A stretch of DNA of 40,493 nt from an uncultured Desulfobacteraceae bacterium. Lineage in GTDB: Bacteria; Desulfobacterota; Desulfobacteria; Desulfobacterales; Desulfobacteraceae. Position numbers and translations under genes: made by a program. How positions within the stretch are numbered: the stretch's first letter is position 1; each line of letters begins with the position of its first letter. Shown in pieces: positions 1-8,992 of this stretch. Location of the stretch: the NCBI GenBank assembly GCA_913041495.1, contig CAJWHT010000027.1:1-40493 (forward strand), in the 5' to 3' direction. The notes beneath the pieces are model-generated. The model searched no databases and was not told the origin of the DNA. It saw only the letters and a program-made list of their open reading frames with translations.

Positions 1-88
1 CTGGAATGAAAAACCCCTGGGGATATACAGGGATCCTGAGCCGGATGCAGCAGAGGCCGGTGCAGCCGATGAAAAAATTTACGAATAG
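1..88 (+). CDS. C-terminal end of an unidentified protein (partial)
   Basis: An open frame enters at the left edge (first full codon at base 2) and ends at a TAG at 86-88, giving about 28 residues rich in Asp, Glu and Ala and ending in DEKIYE. The stop lies five bases from the end of the convergent receiver-TPR gene, which fits a real gene boundary. Too little is visible to identify the protein. The frame could also be chance. Confidence 0.35.
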   Translation, partial: WNEKPLGIYRDPEPDAAEAGAADEKIYE

Positions 89-93
89 CCGGC

Positions 94-1290
94 TTAAAAA
101 CTGCGGCGCAGTTCCAATGCCTCTTGGTTTTCAGGGTCCAGGCGCAGGACGGCGGAAAGAAAATCATCTGCCTGAATGACCTTATTCTTAACGTAAAAAA
201 TGCGGGCGATCTTGAGCTTGCATTTCACGGGATGGACCATGTTCTTGTCTGCGGCCAGAAAGTATTCGAGGGCCTGGTCCTCATCCCCGAGCGCCTCGTA
301 GATCAAGCCGGCCTTGAAAAGCAGCTCGTGGTTTGAAGGAAATTCCTTGAGCAGTTTTTTAAGAAGGCTTTTGGCAAACCGGTTTTCCCCGTGGGCCATG
401 CAGATATCCAGGATTTCCTCTTTGAGCTGGAGATGTTTTTCAAGCTTGGCAATGAGGCGGGCAAACAGGGTCACGGCCAGATCGTTCTGTTTCATGGCAA
501 GCAATTGCTTGCCCTCGTTGATGGCATGGTCGTTGTACCGGTTTGTCAGGGCCAGGACCTCACATGCGTAACGGACGGAAAGGGCCCAGTCCTTGCGCTG
601 CCAGTAGAATTTGCTGAGCAGGTGACGGGTAACGGCATCCATCGGGTTGACCTCTGCAGCTTCAAGATAGCACGTTTCCATGGTGGACACCTTGCCGGCC
701 TTGCCGTACAAAAGCCCCAGGTTTCGCTTCAGCCGGGAGGCTTTGGGCCGCATCATCACCGCCCGTTCCTGGCAGCGGATGGCCATGTCCATTTTGCCGG
801 CCTCTTCCATTTCTCTTGCCTTACGCACCAGAAGGGTGGCCTCATCCGGGTGGTTGAACCGTTCGACAGCCTGGCGGATCTTATCGTCCAGCATGGCCGG
901 GGTCAGGGGTTTGATCAGGTACCCGTCCACTTCAATTTCCGCCACGTCATAGACGATGTCCCGCTCTGATTCCGCCGTCACCATGAGGACGGGCATGTCC
1001 CTGAACCGGGCGTCATTCCGGATGGCGTCCAGCATCTGGGCACCGTTCATCACCGGCATTTTCCAATCGACAATGGCCAGGTCCACCATCTTGTCTTCCA
1101 GGATCTGCATACCGGCCCTGCCGTGCTCGGCAAAGAGGATCTGCCGGCCCAATCCAAGATTTCTCAGGGTTTTCTTGATAATGGACCGCATGCTTTTCAT
1201 GTCGTCCACAATCAGTATTGTCATATTTTCTAAATCTATCATGGGTTTCCCGTCAGCGCCTTTTTGACTGTTCGAATCACGTGGGGACAT
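94..1290 (-). CDS. Response regulator receiver-TPR protein
   Basis: The protein has 398 residues. An N-terminal CheY-like receiver (about residues 23-140) has the acidic pair D29-D30, the phospho-acceptor D75 (IVDWKMPVMNG) and the conserved K127 (YLIKPLTP). The rest (about 150-398) is helical and TPR-like, with recurring patterns such as LGLLYGKAGK and AGLIYEALGDEDQALEYF. There is no DNA-binding or enzymatic output domain, so it probably signals through protein-protein contacts. Its natural partner could be the divergent hybrid kinase at 1523, but that is inference from position. The start is uncertain: Met17 (base 1242) or Met23 would leave the receiver intact, and no strong ribosome-binding site marks the first ATG. 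Confidence 0.88.
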   Translation of the reverse strand: MSPRDSNSQKGADGKPMIDLENMTILIVDDMKSMRSIIKKTLRNLGLGRQILFAEHGRAGMQILEDKMVDLAIVDWKMPVMNGAQMLDAIRNDARFRDMPVLMVTAESERDIVYDVAEIEVDGYLIKPLTPAMLDDKIRQAVERFNHPDEATLLVRKAREMEEAGKMDMAIRCQERAVMMRPKASRLKRNLGLLYGKAGKVSTMETCYLEAAEVNPMDAVTRHLLSKFYWQRKDWALSVRYACEVLALTNRYNDHAINEGKQLLAMKQNDLAVTLFARLIAKLEKHLQLKEEILDICMAHGENRFAKSLLKKLLKEFPSNHELLFKAGLIYEALGDEDQALEYFLAADKNMVHPVKCKLKIARIFYVKNKVIQADDFLSAVLRLDPENQEALELRRSF

Positions 1291-1522
1291 CTGATTTCAT
1301 TGAGAATCGCATCCAACCCAGGCCCACACATACCAGACCCGGCCGCCAGAATCAACCGTAATGCACACCTTAATGCCTACCAAACCCCAATTTTCAGGGT
1401 CTTTCACGAATGTTAGCGGCGAATGAGCGATATGAGAAAAGGGGTTGATTTTATCCAGTCCTTATGTCGATACTTGTAACAAATTTATACGGACTGCCAA
1501 AGACCTTTAAGGACCCCCCTGA

Positions 1523-3052
1523 ATGGAGCGACACACGCGGATTGGATTAAAGATCGTTGACTGGTTGCAGCAAAAATGCCCTGCCCTTAAAAAACACAGC
1601 GTTCAAAAGCACATATCTTTGATGCTGCTGGCCTTAAGCCTGCTGGCCACAGGTGCCATGTTCACACTCAGCCGGATATACCCCATGCAAGGCGGGTTGC
1701 TCACGGCCTTTTACTCTTTTCTGGTTTTTACAAGTATCGTTATGCTGCTGTCCTGCGTCATGACACTTGCAGCGCTTCACGTCAAAGACCGCCTGTCCTG
1801 CCAATTGCAGGACAGCACCGCGGAAAACACCCGGAAAACAGCCCAGCTTAAAAAGGCCAACAAAGACCTGGAAAGGCTTATGGCTGACACCAAAAAAATC
1901 GAGCTCCAGATCCATCACTCCCAGAAAATGGAAGCCATCGGTACCCTGGCCGGCGGCATTGCCCATGATTTCAACAATATTCTTTCCGGGATGTTCGCCT
2001 ATATCCAACTGGCTCAAAGGCATATGGACGACCCTGAAAAACTGCAGCGGGATATCCGGAAAATCCGGGCCGGTGCCCAGAAAGCCGCAGACCTGTCACG
2101 CCAGATTCTAACGGTTTCACGAAAGTCCGAGCCCAAACGGGAAATCACCCGGGCGGCACCGGTGGTTCAGGAAGTGGTGGACCTGATCCGGGCCACCCTG
2201 CCCCCCACCATTGAAATCCATGCCCATCTGGAGTCCTCCGCCGCTATCCTTGCGGACCCCGGCAAGCTTCACCAGGTGACCATGAACCTGTGCACCAACG
2301 CCTACCAGGCCATGGCGGAAACCGGCGGCACCCTGACCCTGAGGCTATACGACACCAGTGTTTTTCAGGATCCGGGCCTCATGAATCAGGGAATTCCCCC
2401 GGGAGACTATATTTGCATCTCCGTCAAGGATACGGGGACGGGCATGGACTTTGAAACCCAGAAAAAAATGTTCGACCCTTACTTTACCACCAAGGCGCCG
2501 GGCCAGGGCACAGGGCTTGGCATGGCGGTGGTACTGGGCATCGTCCAGGAACATGACGGCTATATCCGGCTGTTCAGCGAAACAAAAAAGGGGACGGAAC
2601 TGCAGATATTTCTGCCTGCATCGGACGCCGCAGCCGATGCTTATCCCGCCGTGCCAACCGCAGAAGAAGAGGCCCAAGGGCGGGGACACATCCTCTTTGC
2701 AGACGATGAACCAGATCTTTGCCAGGCCACCCGTGAACTTTTGACCGCCCACGGATTCCAGGTGACCTGCTGCAACAGCGGGGAGGAAGCCTGGGCCGCC
2801 CTTTTGTCCGATCCGGATCAATTCGACCTGGTCTTCTCCGATTATGCCATGCCGGGTATGTCCGGCCGGGAACTGGCCGAACGGATCAGAACCGCTATGC
2901 CCGATGTCCCGGTGCTGCTGTGCACGGGCAACCCCGACATACTGGCAGACGGCCTGACCCTGATGCCCGACCGCTATGTACCCAAGCCCTTTGATCCGGA
3001 CACCCTGGTACCCCAGCTTCAATCCGCCATGACAAACCGGATATTGTCCTGA
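1523..3052 (+). CDS. Membrane hybrid histidine kinase with C-terminal receiver
   Basis: The protein has 509 residues. Two hydrophobic segments (about 31-50 and 58-86) form a short membrane anchor without a large periplasmic sensor. A coiled-coil-like stretch (about 95-130) leads to the dimerisation box with phospho-acceptor H148 (GGIAHDFNNIL). The ATPase domain shows the N box (NLCTNAYQAM) and the G boxes (DTGTGMDF, GTGLGMAVV). A receiver domain at about 392-509 carries D440 (FSDYAMPGM) and a KPF lysine. This order is typical of hybrid kinases using the HDFNN-type H box. The start ATG follows AAGGA. It is divergently transcribed from the receiver-TPR gene, so the 232-bp region between them should hold both promoters. 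The input signal cannot be read from the sequence. Confidence 0.93.
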   Translation: MERHTRIGLKIVDWLQQKCPALKKHSVQKHISLMLLALSLLATGAMFTLSRIYPMQGGLLTAFYSFLVFTSIVMLLSCVMTLAALHVKDRLSCQLQDSTAENTRKTAQLKKANKDLERLMADTKKIELQIHHSQKMEAIGTLAGGIAHDFNNILSGMFAYIQLAQRHMDDPEKLQRDIRKIRAGAQKAADLSRQILTVSRKSEPKREITRAAPVVQEVVDLIRATLPPTIEIHAHLESSAAILADPGKLHQVTMNLCTNAYQAMAETGGTLTLRLYDTSVFQDPGLMNQGIPPGDYICISVKDTGTGMDFETQKKMFDPYFTTKAPGQGTGLGMAVVLGIVQEHDGYIRLFSETKKGTELQIFLPASDAAADAYPAVPTAEEEAQGRGHILFADDEPDLCQATRELLTAHGFQVTCCNSGEEAWAALLSDPDQFDLVFSDYAMPGMSGRELAERIRTAMPDVPVLLCTGNPDILADGLTLMPDRYVPKPFDPDTLVPQLQSAMTNRILS

Positions 3053-3086
3053 TCACCGTTTTTCTTTCAGAAGCGATGCTTCCCAC

Positions 3087-3128
3087 AAAAAAAGGCCCCT
3101 GCGGTATTTGCGCAGGGACCTTTTTTTC
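3087..3128. terminator. Bidirectional rho-independent terminator
   Basis: A stem of GGCCCCTGCG at 3094-3103 pairs, with one mismatch, with CGCAGGGACC at 3111-3120. It is flanked by an A-run on the left and a T-run at 3121-3127. It lies between the converging kinase gene and the small minus-strand gene and can serve both. Confidence 0.85.
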
Positions 3129-3144
3129 CTAAGTTTTTGATGCC

Positions 3145-3453
3145 CTACTCGTCTGCGGGCGCCTCTTCTTCACCACCATCACCGTCAGCCGCCTCTTCTT
3201 CAGGGGCCGCCTCCGCCGGCGGTGCTATTTTCTTTTCCACTTCAGGCATGATGGTCTCATCGATGAAGATCTCAAAATCTTTCATGATGATCTCCTTGAT
3301 GGGTCCGGCGGTGAGCTCTTCACCTTCCCGGGTCCCCATCTGCAGGGTATCCACCAGTTCACCGACGATCTTGTTCAGATCCGATGCAATCATCTCCTTC
3401 ATTTTCGGAAGGACGATTCCCAATTGAATGCGGAAAGCCAGGTCTTCAGACAT
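3145..3453 (-). CDS. Small acidic-tailed protein of unknown function
   Basis: The protein has 102 residues. Residues 1-75 look helical and amphipathic (KMKEMIASDLNKIVGEL). The last 25 or so residues are almost only Glu, Ala, Asp and Gly, forming a disordered acidic tail. It has no signal peptide, cysteine or recognisable domain. A good ribosome-binding site (AAAGGAGA) lies just upstream of the ATG, and the gene ends against a bidirectional terminator, so it is likely to be real and translated. It lies downstream of the S4-domain gene, separated by about 167 bases. I do not recognise the family. Confidence 0.7.
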   Translation of the reverse strand: MSEDLAFRIQLGIVLPKMKEMIASDLNKIVGELVDTLQMGTREGEELTAGPIKEIIMKDFEIFIDETIMPEVEKKIAPPAEAAPEEEAADGDGGEEEAPADE

Positions 3454-3620
3454 GATGTCTCCTTTCTGTTAATTGAGTTAATCTCGCTGTTACGCGGCAA
3501 TAACCCAACAAAAGATCACAGCAAAGAGACTAAATATCATTCATTTTACTGTCAATAACGCGGCCCGAAACCCACATTTAAACCATATTTCGCCCGGGCT
3601 TCAATTGCCTGTATTCCCGG

Positions 3621-3866
3621 TCAGCCACCGGCCGGGTCCGCCGCCCCGGCCATCCTGATTTCCAGGCAGATGCCGTTCAGTTCAACCACATCCCCGGGAT
3701 AAATTTTTTTCCGTTTCCGGGTCTCCACCGCGCCGTTCACCCGGACCAGACCGTCGGCGATCAGGTATTTGGCTTCCCCGCCGCTGGCGGCAAGATTCTC
3801 AAATTTCAAAATCTTGTACAATTCCACCGGGGATTTTGTCAGAAAGACCACCTCTTGATCAGTCAT
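3621..3866 (-). CDS. S4-domain RNA-binding protein, YbcJ-like
   Basis: The protein has 81 residues, almost entirely one S4 domain. The pattern ELYKILKFENLAASGGEAK, then GLVRVNGAVETRKRKKI and a short beta strand, matches the small single-domain S4 proteins typified by E. coli YbcJ, which are thought to bind structured RNA. I chose the ATG at 3866 over the GTG at 3872 because GGAGGG sits seven bases before the ATG. The gene overlaps the end of the acyl-CoA synthetase gene by eight bases, so the two are probably translationally coupled. Its RNA target is unknown. Confidence 0.85.
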   Translation of the reverse strand: MTDQEVVFLTKSPVELYKILKFENLAASGGEAKYLIADGLVRVNGAVETRKRKKIYPGDVVELNGICLEIRMAGAADPAGG

Positions 3867-6288
3867 GGGCACACCCTCCCCGGCTTACGCCTTCGCTGAG
3901 GCGGATGGCATCGGCCCGCAGCCGGCCCTGGATATACAGGGAAAGGGCGGCAATGGCCTTGTCGCACACGGAAAACACAGGGATACCGCCGGCGGTCAGG
4001 GCGTCCCTTAAAGGGTCATACAAGCGTCCGCCGTCCACCACCGCCACCACCGGGGTCCGGGTGGCTGATTTCAGGGCGATCATCCGGTTGAGAATACTGC
4101 CGGGATGGGACATGAGAAACCGGTCCATGGGGCTGTCCTCAAGGGTTCTCATGGCAGGTGACATGGGATCAAGACTGATGACCACGGCGTCCACACCGGG
4201 ATCTTCACAGAGGATCTTGGCGATCTCCCCGTGGGCTTCATCATCGGCGGAAGGATTGATATCCAGGGGGTTGGACAGGGTGACCAGCCGGTCCAGCTTC
4301 TTGGCTGTCAATACCCCTGCCACGGCCTGCCGGGTGGCGGGGCTGAAGTCGGCAAGTTCCATGGTAAAATCGTCGGATTGAATGCTGTCCGCCATCCCCA
4401 CGGCTTCAAAGCCTGCCCCGCTGACCGCAGCCAGCCGGTTGCCGGTCACGGCCTTGGGGCTCAGGGTTTCGGCAAGGAGCATAAGTTCCTGGAACTCGCT
4501 GAAATTCCTGGCCACCACGGCGCCGGCCTGGGAGACACAGCTCTCGCAGACCATATAATCCCCGGCCAGGGAGGCGGTATGGCTCGAGGTGGCAGCCTGT
4601 CCCTCCAGGGTGCGGCCGGCCTTGTAGAACACCACTTCCTTGCCCGCCAGGACGGCTTCCCGCACCGCCCGGCAGAAGGCCAGGCCGTCCAGGTCGTTGA
4701 ACCCTTCGGCATAGACCGCAATGACGTCCACCTGGGCCGAATCTTTAAAATAGGTGACCATATCCCCCAGGGTGAGATCGGTCTGGTTGCCCATGGAGAT
4801 CATGTACGCCGGGGACAATTGGGGGCACTGATGACTGCGGTGGAGCATGAAGGCCCCGCTCTGGCTGACCAGGGCCGCCCGGCAGACCGCGTTATCCCTG
4901 ACCTTGGGCAGCTTTTCCTCCGGGATGAACCAGGTGTCGTAACGGCCGGGTTTGGAAATCACCCCCATGCAGTTGGCCCCGAGGAACACCGGACCGCCCT
5001 CTCCTGCATGCGCCTTGTCTATGGTGGCAATCACCTGTTCCGCCCTGGCCTGGCTGTCATGGGTCTCCCCCATGCCGCCGGCGATGAGCATGACGCTGTG
5101 TGCCACATCCTTTTGAATGACGTCTTCCACCAGATCCGGCACCTGGGCCGCCCCCACGGCCACGATAAACAGATCCAGCTTCGGACCTTCGGCGGCAATC
5201 GCATCCAGATCCGGCAGACAGGGGATACCGTCAAGGGATTCTTGTCCCTGCTTGAAGATGACCACCTTTTCAGGGTCAAATCCTTCGGCCAGGATGTTGT
5301 CCAGGATAATTCTGCCGAAATTTTTCCGGGTGCCGGACACCCCGATAATGCCGATCCGTTCCGGGTGCAGCAGGTTGTGGATCTTCTTCACGGGGCGCGG
5401 GGCCTTGACGTCGGTCCGTTTGGAAAACTTACACATCCCGTCCAGGGGCACCATCAGGTAATCGGTGAAGGCAAAAGGATTGATCTCAAGCTCTTCGATC
5501 ACAAAGGGCGCATCGGGATTTTCCTGGGCAAAGTAGTTGCCCATGCGGAAAAAAGATTCAAAGCATTCCACCAACTGCTCATCCGTGACAATCCGGCGCT
5601 GGCCCCGGGTCAGGCCGGCCAGTTTCCGGTAGGAGATGGTCTGGCGGTAAAGCTGGAAAAAGGTTTCCCCGTCGCCAAGGGCCGTGGAGGAGGCAACGAT
5701 GGCCTGGCCCTTGCGGAACCGCTTGGCGTAAAGCTCCGTATCCGTGCCCCCTAAGCCTGCGGAAATAATACTGCCGAACTCCCGGGTATGGCGCAGCCCC
5801 ACGATGAGTTCGTTGCCGAAGGCGGAAGAATCCGGCGGCATGAACTGCACCTGGAGTACGCCCCGGACATCTTCGGACACGGCGGCCAAAAGCGCCTCGC
5901 CGGAAAGCCCCTTGTAGTGCTCCGGAATCCCGTTGGGATGCTGTCCCAGCCGGGCCGCGTAGGCCTCCGGCACCTCGTACATCATCCGCCGGACGGCGGA
6001 ACGGATCTTATTGGGATCCTTGTCCACGATGCGGACGCCGCCCACCTCGGTTTTATGAATGATATAGGGGGAGACAATCTTGAGTACGGTCTTGTCACCG
6101 GGAATTGCGGTCAGTTCCTCGTCCGAACACCGGGCCCCCCTGGCGATAAGATTGCTCTTGGGCGGGGTTTCCGCCCCGGACCGCGCCAGCAGTTCATAGA
6201 CTTCATACTCAAAAAGATAATCCCGGCCCTGTTCCCAGGCCCGGCTGAAAATTTCCGTAATACCCTGATAATCAATGGGAACATCCAT
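3859..6288 (-). CDS. NDP-forming acyl-CoA synthetase, beta-alpha order (copy 1)
   Basis: The protein has 809 residues from the chosen start. These enzymes interconvert acyl-CoA + ADP + Pi and acid + CoA + ATP through two phospho-histidines. The N-terminal third is an ATP-grasp (beta) domain with the shuttle-type motif IIHKTEVGGV (H78). A CoA-binding Rossmann domain (about 265-390, IGIIGVSGTRKNFG) and ligase domains follow, with the catalytic histidine H570 in SSHTASLAGDY. The beta half precedes the alpha half, the reverse of the usual bacterial fusion. The start at 6288 is preferred over 6312: it has GGAG six bases upstream and aligns exactly with the start of the neighbouring paralogue. The gene lies 43 bases after copy 2. 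The acyl substrate cannot be told; acetate, propionate or an aryl acid are all possible. Confidence 0.9.
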   Translation of the reverse strand: MDVPIDYQGITEIFSRAWEQGRDYLFEYEVYELLARSGAETPPKSNLIARGARCSDEELTAIPGDKTVLKIVSPYIIHKTEVGGVRIVDKDPNKIRSAVRRMMYEVPEAYAARLGQHPNGIPEHYKGLSGEALLAAVSEDVRGVLQVQFMPPDSSAFGNELIVGLRHTREFGSIISAGLGGTDTELYAKRFRKGQAIVASSTALGDGETFFQLYRQTISYRKLAGLTRGQRRIVTDEQLVECFESFFRMGNYFAQENPDAPFVIEELEINPFAFTDYLMVPLDGMCKFSKRTDVKAPRPVKKIHNLLHPERIGIIGVSGTRKNFGRIILDNILAEGFDPEKVVIFKQGQESLDGIPCLPDLDAIAAEGPKLDLFIVAVGAAQVPDLVEDVIQKDVAHSVMLIAGGMGETHDSQARAEQVIATIDKAHAGEGGPVFLGANCMGVISKPGRYDTWFIPEEKLPKVRDNAVCRAALVSQSGAFMLHRSHQCPQLSPAYMISMGNQTDLTLGDMVTYFKDSAQVDVIAVYAEGFNDLDGLAFCRAVREAVLAGKEVVFYKAGRTLEGQAATSSHTASLAGDYMVCESCVSQAGAVVARNFSEFQELMLLAETLSPKAVTGNRLAAVSGAGFEAVGMADSIQSDDFTMELADFSPATRQAVAGVLTAKKLDRLVTLSNPLDINPSADDEAHGEIAKILCEDPGVDAVVISLDPMSPAMRTLEDSPMDRFLMSHPGSILNRMIALKSATRTPVVAVVDGGRLYDPLRDALTAGGIPVFSVCDKAIAALSLYIQGRLRADAIRLSEGVSRGGCAHD

Positions 6289-6331
6289 TGGTTTCTCCGT
6301 TTTGTCAATCATCGCCCGCAGGGCTTATGTG

Positions 6332-8722
6332 TTATGGTTGCAGCCTAAACCGTTCCAGGCGGAGGCGGTAGGCCGTGTATCTTGCCAGCAGGTTCATGGC
6401 CTGGCTGCAGGACCGGAAGACGGGTATCCCCCGGTCCCTGAGCCGGTCGTTTATGGGGTCGTGGGCCCGGCCGGCGTCGTTGAACACCACCACGGGCTTT
6501 GCTGCAGCCTCGATCAGGCCGGGAAGGGATTCCACAAAACTGCCGGGCCGGGTGGTATACCCTTCCGGATCATCCGGGGAGGGGGTATCTGCCGTGGCCG
6601 GGGCAAGGGAGCCTAAGGAAGCCACCACGGCGTCAATATCCGCATCCTGGAGCATGGCCTTTACTGCGCCGGTATAAACCTCATCCGGCGCGCCCGGAGT
6701 GAGATCCAGGGGATTTTTTATGTCCATGATGTCGGTGAGTCCGGCACGGTCAAAGAGGTCGGCCACCACCCGTATGGTCGCCGCTCCGAATCCCGGCAGT
6801 TCCAGGGAAGAGTCCCTGGACTGGAGGGAATCGGCAATGGTAACCGTTTCAAACCCGGCAGGACTCAGGGCCCCGGTCCTGACACCTGTGATCTGCTTGC
6901 CGTGGAGGTACGCGGCCAGATTCATAAGACCGTCGAATTCCTCCGGGGAATCGGTGACCAGGGCACCGGCCTGGGCCAGGCAGGAGGTGCAGACCATGTA
7001 GTCCCCGGCAACCGAAGCGGTATGGCCCGAGGTGGCTTTTTTCCCTTCCGGGGTGCGGCCGGCCTTGTAAACGATGACCTCCTTGCCGTTCTCCACCGCC
7101 CTGCGGATGCCCCGGCAGGCGTGGAGGCCGTCCAGGTCCTGGAACCCTTCGGCATAGATACTGATGATGCCGACATCCCGGTCATCGGCCAGAAAGCAGA
7201 TAAAGTCCCCGATGGTCAGGTCCATCTGGTTGCCCACGGTTATATTGTAGGCCGGATCTCCGGAGACGATCCCGGTCATGCGAACCAGGGCAAAAGCGCC
7301 ACTCTGGCTAATCAGGGCCACAGGAGACGGCGCCTTGTCCATCCGTTTGGGAGAGCAGGCATCCGGGGTAAAAAAGGTATCCATACGCCCCGGGCGGCTG
7401 ATCATCCCAAGGCAGTTGCCCCCTAAAAATACGGGGCCGCCGCCAGGGCTTTTATGGGCGGTATCGATTTTATCCATCACCGCCCTGGCCCGGTCTTCGG
7501 TCCCTTCTTTTTCCCCGAGCCCGCCAGGGATAAGAATGACACTCTTGGCCCTGCCGTTGTCGATGATTTCATCGATCAACGCCGGCACGTGGGCGGCGCC
7601 CACCGCCACCACCAGAAGGTCTACACTATCGATATGGGTGAGATCCGGCACACAGGTCACCCCGTCGATTTCAGCGGCTTTGTGGGAGATGATGCGAATC
7701 TTGTCCTTGGCAAATCCCGCCCGGACAACGTTTCTCAGGATATTGCGGCCGAAGTTCATCTTGGTGTTGCTGACCCCTATGATGGCAAGAGACTCCGGTT
7801 TCAGCAGATTGCCGATCCGGTCGATTCTCCTGGGTACGGATGGGCTGAAGGCCTGGGAAAATTTACACAGCCCGTCCAGGGGCACCATCTCATAATCCAC
7901 CAGGGCAAAGGGATTCACCTCCAGTTCCTCGATTACATAAGGCGCCTTGTCGTTCATGGGGGAAAAATAATTGCCCACGGCAATAAAGGCGCCGAAGCAT
8001 TCCATGAGCTGCTCGTCCGACACCAGGCGTTTCCCGCTCCGGGTCTGGCCGGAAAGCTTCTCGTAGGCGATGGTTTTCCGGAAGAGGTCAAAGAACTCAT
8101 CGCCGGTCACCGCTGCCGTGGACGCGGATATGACGGCCTGTCCCAGACGGAACCGCTCGGCATAGAGTTCCGTATCCGTCCCCCCGAGCCCTGCGGTAAT
8201 CACCATGCCGAACTCCCGGGTCCACCGAAGACTTACCAGAAGTTCGTTGCCCAGGGCATCGGATTCCGGCGGCAGGTACTGGGTGATAAGCACACCGCGG
8301 ATGCGTTTGTTGACCGCTTCTCTCAACGCATTGCCGGACAGCCCTTGGTAATGCGCCAGGTTCTGGTCCGGATTCTCCTCAAGAAACCGGGTGAACCGGT
8401 CACTCACCGTATCCACCATGCGCCGGCTTTCGCTTCGAACCTTACCGGCCAGGCGGGACACCACTTTTACCCCCCCCACATCCGACTTGTGCACCACATC
8501 CGGGCTGACCACTTTAATGACCACTTTTTCCCCTAAAAAGGGCACCAGCAGTTCCGAGGTCAGACGGTTGGTCCGCTCAAACAGCAGATACTCCGGGACC
8601 GATTCGGACCCCAGGGCGGAAAGCAGTTGATAGGTTTCGTGTTCAAAGAGCTGGTAGCGGTTCTCGGATGCGGCCTGGGCCAGGACCCGGGTCATTTCTT
8701 CAAAATCAATAAAAAGCTGCAT
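6332..8722 (-). CDS. NDP-forming acyl-CoA synthetase, beta-alpha order (copy 2)
   Basis: The protein has 796 residues from the chosen start and is a full-length paralogue of the next gene downstream. It has the same order: ATP-grasp domain with VVHKSDVGGV (H78), CoA-binding domain (LAIIGVSNTKMNFG), then ligase domains with H567 in SGHTASVAGDY and the matching motif VGNQMDLTIGDF. All expected phospho-transfer histidines are present, so both copies look catalytically intact. The start at 8722 is preferred to 8764 because AGGA lies eight bases upstream and homology with copy 1 begins exactly there. It is the first gene of a run that continues through copy 1 and the S4 protein. Two diverged copies suggest different acyl-CoA preferences or subunits of a hetero-complex; this is inference. 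Confidence 0.9.
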   Translation of the reverse strand: MQLFIDFEEMTRVLAQAASENRYQLFEHETYQLLSALGSESVPEYLLFERTNRLTSELLVPFLGEKVVIKVVSPDVVHKSDVGGVKVVSRLAGKVRSESRRMVDTVSDRFTRFLEENPDQNLAHYQGLSGNALREAVNKRIRGVLITQYLPPESDALGNELLVSLRWTREFGMVITAGLGGTDTELYAERFRLGQAVISASTAAVTGDEFFDLFRKTIAYEKLSGQTRSGKRLVSDEQLMECFGAFIAVGNYFSPMNDKAPYVIEELEVNPFALVDYEMVPLDGLCKFSQAFSPSVPRRIDRIGNLLKPESLAIIGVSNTKMNFGRNILRNVVRAGFAKDKIRIISHKAAEIDGVTCVPDLTHIDSVDLLVVAVGAAHVPALIDEIIDNGRAKSVILIPGGLGEKEGTEDRARAVMDKIDTAHKSPGGGPVFLGGNCLGMISRPGRMDTFFTPDACSPKRMDKAPSPVALISQSGAFALVRMTGIVSGDPAYNITVGNQMDLTIGDFICFLADDRDVGIISIYAEGFQDLDGLHACRGIRRAVENGKEVIVYKAGRTPEGKKATSGHTASVAGDYMVCTSCLAQAGALVTDSPEEFDGLMNLAAYLHGKQITGVRTGALSPAGFETVTIADSLQSRDSSLELPGFGAATIRVVADLFDRAGLTDIMDIKNPLDLTPGAPDEVYTGAVKAMLQDADIDAVVASLGSLAPATADTPSPDDPEGYTTRPGSFVESLPGLIEAAAKPVVVFNDAGRAHDPINDRLRDRGIPVFRSCSQAMNLLARYTAYRLRLERFRLQP

Positions 8723-8775
8723 AAGGATTTTCCTGTGAAGCAGGGACTGCCGGACATGTCCCATGGCAGCCCGTA

Positions 8776-8790
8776 GGGGGGTTTATGTTA
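8776..8790 (+). repeat. 15-bp direct repeat, copy 1
   Basis: GGGGGGTTTATGTTA occurs here and again at 8933-8947. Both copies lie in the region between the divergent acyl-CoA synthetase and apbE genes, so they may be regulator sites or remnants of a local duplication. Confidence 0.6.
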
Positions 8791-8891
8791 TCAGGCGAGT
8801 ATCATAGCAGTTCCCCGGGAAATATCAACCTGGCCCGGCCGATATATAGGCAATGAATCTGGACCCTTTTGCGCCCCCTTGCCACCTTAGG

Positions 8892-8929
8892 ATCTTGTTC
8901 TGCCCATCTTGTTCTTCTCATCTTGTTCT
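8892..8929 (+). repeat. Three 10-bp repeats with a 14-bp period
   Basis: ATCTTGTTCT occurs at 8892-8901, 8906-8915 and 8920-8929, each separated by four bases. The array is in the apbE/acyl-CoA synthetase intergenic region, about 65 bases before the apbE start. It could be a short unstable tandem repeat or a set of binding sites. Confidence 0.65.
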
Positions 8930-8932
8930 CCT

Positions 8933-8947
8933 GGGGGGTTTATGTTA
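8933..8947 (+). repeat. 15-bp direct repeat, copy 2
   Basis: Exact second copy of the 15-mer at 8776-8790, 157 bases away. It directly follows the three-copy repeat and lies 46 bases before the apbE start codon. Confidence 0.6.
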
Positions 8948-8992
8948 AAGGGGTGGGCAGACGGTAACATTTAACCAGACAAAGGCGGTCCC

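Noticed and set aside
4231-5754. Long open frames antisense to the acyl-CoA synthetases (also 7454-8536)
   Set aside because: They mirror the codon structure of clear GC-rich genes on the other strand and have no domain or start signal.
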